Source: Cliona cf. orientalis
Lineage: Eukaryota; Porifera; Demospongiae; Clionaida; Clionaidae
Assembly (NCBI GenBank): GCA_963930775.1
Contig: OZ005693.1
Span: 2,356,001 to 2,420,000, forward strand
Direction: 5' to 3'
Length of the DNA: 64,000 nt
Shown: positions 58,868 through 64,000 of the stretch, one piece after another
How positions within the stretch are numbered: position 1 is the first letter of the stretch
How the letters are laid out: the number at the start of each line of letters is the position of its first letter
The notes under the pieces: generated by a model
What the model was told of the DNA's origin: nothing
The model's input: the letters and a program-made list of their open reading frames with translations, nothing else
The model's database searches: none
Made by a program: the position numbers and the translations under genes

Positions 58868-61195
58868 ATGGCGTCTCTGTCTTCGAGCAGGGTAGCTCTG
58901 GTGACTGGAGCCAACCAGGGCATTGGACTGGAGATTGTCAGGCAACTGTCAAAGAAATTCGATCGAGTAGTGCTTCTTGCTGGTACGTATACAGAACCAT
59001 ACAAAAACTATAGCTACAAATTAGCTAAAATGATCTGTTTTGATAGCAGTCAATCTGCATCTATACTGTAATTGACGTGTGAGAATGAGGCTAAATCACA
59101 GCTAGTGGCTGTTAAGATCTTGAGCATTTAATATCCAGTATCAGCGAATTGCTCAAACTGCTAGCAGAGCTGCATCTCCACGCCCAAACTAAGTTCAACA
59201 ATTAGGAATGAGCCATGCACATCCATGAAGCTAAAATCTGCAATAAGTTGCTTATTATATTATTATGCTTATAATACCATGTGATGATTGACACAGCTCG
59301 TAACCGTGAGCGAGGTGAGGGCGCAGTGAAGCAGCTTGAGGAGGAAGGTCTCCAGCCCGAGTTCCTACCACTGGATGTGGACAGCGAGGAGAGCATCAGA
59401 ACAGCCAAGGAGACCGTTGAGAAGAAATATGGACGACTGGATGTGCTCATCAATAATGCTGGAATACTTTTAGATGTAATATTGCATGATAATAATTACT
59501 ATGTGTCATAGAATGATAGTAGTAACTAGATCTATTTTTTTTCCTCCTCTTTAGAGCAAATCTGAACTATCGCGGAGTGAAAAGGCTGAGAAAACTATCA
59601 AAACTAACTACTTTGGTGTTCTCAACGTCACTAATACCTTCACTCCACTTCTCCAGTCTAACAGCAGGTAATTTAGGTAGCTATATAACTGCTCCAAGAC
59701 AAGATTTGCTCCCCATAAATCAAGATACCATGTCAGTTCGGCATAATAATATTATAATATTATTGTAACACATGCAGGATTGTGCATGTTTCCAGTGGTA
59801 GTGGTTCCCTGCATCACATCAGCAAGGCCCAACAGGACAAGGTGCTGGCCTCAGACCTCACTGTTGATGCTCTGTCAGCTCTCATGAAGCAGTTTGTCAT
59901 GTAAGTCAGTATTGATACACCTTTACTGGTGTATTGTACTACGGCTAATAATGTTGTATCGTGTGTGTTGAAAAAGTATGCGGAGTCAGATAATGGTATT
60001 GATCTTTTGTATGACTGCATGTGCAGAGATTCCAAGGGTGCTGACTATGCATCAAAAGGGTGGCCACCATCTGATACAGGCAAGCTATATACTACATACT
60101 CACGTATTAATCTGGCTGATATATACCCCAAGTGAAAGAACCTTAAGTGCTCGCCAAAGTTACACACTACACAATGTCATACAGTTCAATCTCACTTGGG
60201 GTATAATATATCGGCGAGATTTAATCTGAATGCTCAATTTTGGCAAGAATCATTGCCAGCTATATATAGCTATGATGATATTATATTACCTGCTTCTTGG
60301 ATATTGTTGAACCTCTAGTTACACAATGTAACCCTGCAGGTAATGATTACTCAGCTTATTCTGTGTCCAAGATCGGAGTCAACCGCCTTGCTGAACTACA
60401 AGCCAAAGCATTTTCGACTGATCCATCGAAGCCTCGTGGCGTCCTCGTTAATGCAGTAAGTGGCAATAACACAATGTAGATATCTGGTATAGGCTCATTA
60501 TTATGTGAGTACTCTAATATTGTATTACTGTTTCATCCAATGCTACTAGAAGCTTAATATCTCTGACCAAAAATATGATTGTGTATGTGTATTGTCATTG
60601 ATATTAATTTTGTCACATGGCGTAGGTGTGTCCTGGTTGGGTACGCACTCAAATGGGGACATCAGCTGCAACAAGATCACCCGAACAAGGTATGATCAGG
60701 CTGCAATAATAGTAAAGGATGTTTGCAGGGCCGTAGGAGCCAGTTAGATCAATCTTTGGTAATTAAAGGTCGTTGGTGCTAACCCAGCAAAACAATATTA
60801 TTATGTGGTTATTACAACTCTAGACCTGATCACTCAAAAGTTGCTTCCTACGTACAGCCCTGGTTTGTATAGATTTTTAAATTTAACACCCTTTTGGGTG
60901 TACATGTATAGTGTCTTTGTTGCTATTAGGTGACATCGGTGTACAGGTCATAATGTATCGGTGTGCACGCACGAGCAATTTTGTCGACCCTTTACCATAT
61001 TCAAAATGTGCCTGCAACCAATACGTGCACATGGGATTACTAACTGGCTATGCTCATGTTGGTGCTATTATCTATCATTCTATAGGTGCTGACACTCCAG
61101 TCTACTTGGCTCTGCTGCCTCCGGGAACCACCCAGCCCAACGGAGACTTCCTGAGAGACAGAGCTCCGGTAAACTGGAAAAACCGTCAAAAATAA
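58868..61195 (+). CDS. CBR1: Carbonyl-reductase-like short-chain dehydrogenase
   Basis: Eight exons join in phase: 58868-58982, 59297-59475, 59555-59667, 59778-59900, 60027-60079, 60340-60455, 60626-60689 and 61086-61195 (873 nt, 290 residues; animal CBR1 is about 277). NADPH site TGANQGIG (13-20), NNAG (91-94), catalytic serine in VSSGSGS (about 142), and YSVSK (201-205) giving the Tyr-x-x-x-Lys pair; then CPGWVRTQM and PVYLALLP as in CBR1. It should reduce carbonyl compounds with NADPH in the cytosol. No signal peptide is seen. The donor after exon 5 is GC (GCAAGC); all others are GT. It is the only plus-strand host gene recognised and has no obvious functional link to the cluster. Orthology to CBR1 rather than CBR3 or a related SDR is inferred. 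Confidence 0.93.
60104..60228. repeat. Small inverted repeat in intron 5 of the SDR gene
   Basis: GATATATACCCCAAGTGAA (left) and, inverted, GATATATTATACCCCAAGTG (right), with weaker pairing of the flanking ATTAATCTGGC / ATTAAATCTCGCC. About 125 bp overall; a MITE-like footprint or a local hairpin. Confidence 0.65.
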
Positions 61196-61475
61196 TTATT
61201 ACACTGCCAATGCACAGTATCACCATGACATTGTACTCTAGATCTTTGAATAATCGACCATTACCATACTTATGATATCATAAACATTATTGCCTTAGGT
61301 TATCTGAATTTCTAGAGCTTAATAATCCAAAACATCTTGCAGTTATTGAATTTTTTGTACAAAACAATCATTTCCATGATTCATGTGAATGACAGCTCTA
61401 AACATTTATCTAGCAGTTACATATACATGTACATACAATACTAGACTTTCACGTGTGACATAAATTAACTAAATC
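61196..61475. other. Convergent intergenic spacer
   Basis: A 280-bp gap between the SDR stop (plus) and the TK3 stop (minus). AT-rich with no gene; it must hold both terminators. No canonical AATAAA could be assigned with confidence. Confidence 0.5.
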
Positions 61476-63898
61476 TCAGGCTTGAACTTGAATAGTCATG
61501 TTTGTCAGTAAAGTGGAGATCAGTAGAAAGCTGGGTCTCTTGCCTGGCTTCTTCTGCCAGCAGGCCTTCATGATGCTCTCCACGATGGACGGATAGGCTA
61601 GAGGGATGGAGAGACGATGCCCTGTCATTATTCGAGTGGGGACTTGGACGTTACTGAGCTCATCGTAGGGCAGCTGGTTTGGGTAGTACATCTCCCAGAG
61701 CAGCACGCCAAAGCTCCACACGTCAGTGGCTGGAGAGAACTCTCTGTTGTCCAAGCTCTCAGGAGCCATCCATCGTATTGGCCAGGGCAGCTCAGTCGTT
61801 GCCTGGTAGATGGTATTGTCCTTGGGGATCTCACGCAGAAGACCAAAATCGGCTACTTTACATGTCTCACGGTCATCAACCATCACATTGCGAGCAGCCA
61901 AGTCCTACACAAAATTTTCATGTGCACAATGCCATGCAGTTTTGACTTTTTACCTTTCATATCCCATGAATGGTCATGCCGGCATGCTGATTACTAATTA
62001 AAATTTACTCACGGATCACCAAGAGATGTAGCTAAGTTACTCTCTTCCTTGCTATGTCAGATGGCTCACAAAATTTAGCAATTGTTTATGAGAGTGGATC
62101 TGTTTTGTGTGAAATATACAACTCACCCTGTGAACTAAGCCTCTTTCCATGATGTAATGCATCCCCATGGCAACGTCAATCATGTACTTGATGAGCTGAT
62201 CCACACTACGCTCGTTTCTCTTTGAAACAGAAACAATAGCAGTGAAACCAGCTGCTAACAAGTGTGATTTTTACTGTACACTCACAATCAAGTAATTCTT
62301 CAAGTCTCCATTTGGTAGATACTGCAACACAAGCCATGGGGATTCTGAAGGAAGACACACAAAATACTATACATGAAGCAAACTCTACGATTCACAGCTG
62401 CTGTCTTTGTTTAGCTACAGTATAAACCGTTTTTATTGTGATGATAAGAGTTGGTGGCATGATTCGAAATAACCATAGACCAGTACTGTTCTCACAGCAG
62501 TATTCTTAAGGGGATATCGGCCCAATATAAACTTAATTTGGTATAATATATTCGTTGTTGATGTGGGAGTGGTGCAGGGTTAAAACGCTTTGCTGTGGTT
62601 GCAGTCTCTACTGAAACCACACCCATCAATAATTATTATGTCCTAGTCACAGGAGAACACATGAATCATAAAACTAATGATCACTGACCTTGTTGCACAA
62701 TGCCGTAGAGGTGGATGATATTGGGGTGCATCAGGTCCATCATCACCCCCATCTCGTGGAGGAAGTCGCTAGTCTCTTGCTCTGATTTGTACTTTTTGAT
62801 GGTCTTCACTGCAACTGTCATGTTCTCGGACCTGGCCCGAACCAGCGAGGCCTTGTATACTTTACCAAACTGACCTGTATACAGTGTAGTGTAGCTTCCT
62901 TAGGGTACGTGACAATTGTTTACAGGTACATTTTTCTGTGATTTGGACTTAAAAATACAATTTATGAGTACTAAATTTTGCGATTTGTGTATAAATTATG
63001 TGAAAGTGGTACAGGGTTGACTGTTGACAAATTCTACTGCTCTGTAGTGCATACAGCTAATGTTAGCGGGTACATTTTTGGACTAATCCGCAGAAATATC
63101 AAATGTTGGTATCCGCAAAAAATAGTCACCCTATGGTACCAGTTAGGTGATTAAGGAACTACAATAATATTATCATTGTACCTTATGTACACTGTCAAGT
63201 GCTGTTAAAATTTTAATTAATATTTGCTCATGTCAGTTGTTTACAACTTAAGAGGAGCCCTGCTCTCTGATACCACAAGAGCATAATTTTGGGAAATAGA
63301 TATTAATTGTGATACAATCAGGGGAAGAACCAGGGAAAGACACACGCATGCACACACACCTTTGCACCTATGATACAGTATTATGCAATCTTTACATGCA
63401 TGGTACATGCATGTAGCCAGTGGAACCTCTACGTTTCTTAGCAACCAAACGAAGGTTACTGTAAAGAGTATTAGTAGAGTATTACTATAGGTACTATTTC
63501 ATGTAGACAGTCTACTGGAATACTTGTTATTGTCTGTGACAGTCTAGTAAATTAATAGGTACACATTGGGATAATATCTTAACAGTCTAGGCAAACAACA
63601 AACTATGTGCATGCAAAGGGCGCCTATGGTGCACTACAGGCGTATGGATTGGCATGGGTGCAGATGAACCGACATGCACACACACAGATGAAATGAAATC
63701 TACTTGTATTGACAAAGCAATGCACCCAGTGATTCAGAAATAAGAGGCCCACAGTATTTGAGACTAAGAGCCACCTACCTTCACCAATTTCCTGAAGATC
63801 CTTCAGTGCTGATCGCTGCATAAACAAAGCCTGCTTTCTTAGAAGAGAGAGGGGATCATCCTTTGGCAGTGGACTATGAACTGGAGTAGTTCCGGTAC
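61476..63898 (-). CDS. Tyrosine kinase (TK3), 5' end outside the window
   Basis: Five exons in phase: 63898-63779, 62874-62689, 62344-62286, 62219-62127 and 61904-61476, with lengths like TK2 (186, 59 and 93 nt are identical). Complete domain: EIGEGQFGKVYKA glycine loop, VAVKTI lysine, DLMHPNIIHLYGI, LVLQYLPNGDLKNYL, HR|DLAARN, VADFG, WPIRWMAPESL, DVWSFGVLLWEM and KRPSFLLI, then a short tail NMTIQVQA. All catalytic residues seen are normal, and the full GEGQFG loop contrasts with TK2. The upstream exons, including any N-terminal kinase or PH domain, would lie beyond 64,000. The first visible exon starts in phase 1, so it is not the first coding exon. A cytoplasmic phosphotyrosine-signalling role is inferred. 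Confidence 0.88.
62875..63778. other. Long TK3 intron
   Basis: About 900 bp between the first visible exon and the glycine-loop exon. AT-rich, with a CACACAC-type stretch near 63,345. No exon, repeat family or RNA gene is recognised. Confidence 0.6.
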
Positions 63899-64000
63899 CT
63901 ACAAGTATGATAAAAATAATAATTATATCTACATGTACATACATCAATGCAACAAAAAGTGTATCGTAATAGTTTTGTCTATGTTTAGCATGTTATATTA

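Overview
The window looks like nuclear DNA from an early-branching animal, most plausibly a sponge (inference). It has AT-rich spacers, short GT-AG introns, tyrosine-kinase and Death domains, ankyrin arrays fused to Roc-type GTPases, and many small transposons. No close species match is claimed.

Layout. Apart from one gene, all recognised host genes are on the minus strand, so they read from right to left: TK3 (61.5-64.0 kb, runs off the window), ANK4 (45.7-53.5), ANK3 (32.6-41.0), TK2 (25.9-31.4), ANK2 (18.7-24.2), ANK1 (7.8-14.5) and TK1 (3.6-7.4). The exception is a complete eight-exon carbonyl-reductase-like SDR gene on the plus strand (58.9-61.2 kb). The first 2 kb is probably a decayed DNA transposon with a SWIM-finger relic. 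A 3.9 kb inverted-repeat (foldback) element holding a broken reverse transcriptase lies at 54.5-58.4 kb.

The ANK genes encode very large proteins with many ankyrin repeats, a Roc-like P-loop GTPase, a COR-like region and one or two Death domains. This resembles the C-terminal half of death-associated protein kinase without the kinase. Only ANK3 is fully open (2,685 residues after splicing). ANK1 has a 4-nt insertion and a nonsense codon. ANK2 has 1-nt and 11-nt deletions. ANK4 has a 73-nt deletion and an in-frame duplicated N-terminus. ANK1 ends in two Death domains unrelated in sequence to the single intron-split Death domain of ANK2-4. A cassette of about 1.03 kb is present three times in ANK3 and once in each of the others.

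The TK loci derive from a gene with an N-terminal TKL-like kinase, a PH domain, a tyrosine-rich tail and a C-terminal tyrosine kinase. TK1 keeps the first kinase, PH domain and tail but has only a broken relic of the tyrosine kinase. TK2 has an intact tyrosine kinase but a doubly broken first kinase and no PH exons. TK3 shows an intact tyrosine kinase. The locus reads as a rapidly rearranging cluster in which ankyrin-GTPase-Death adaptors and phosphotyrosine kinases were co-duplicated. A role in intracellular sensing or innate immunity is an inference from architecture only.

The ANK1-ANK2 and ANK3-ANK4 blocks are related by an old duplication with an offset near 27 kb. Comparing the paralogous spacers exposes several clean transposon insertions.
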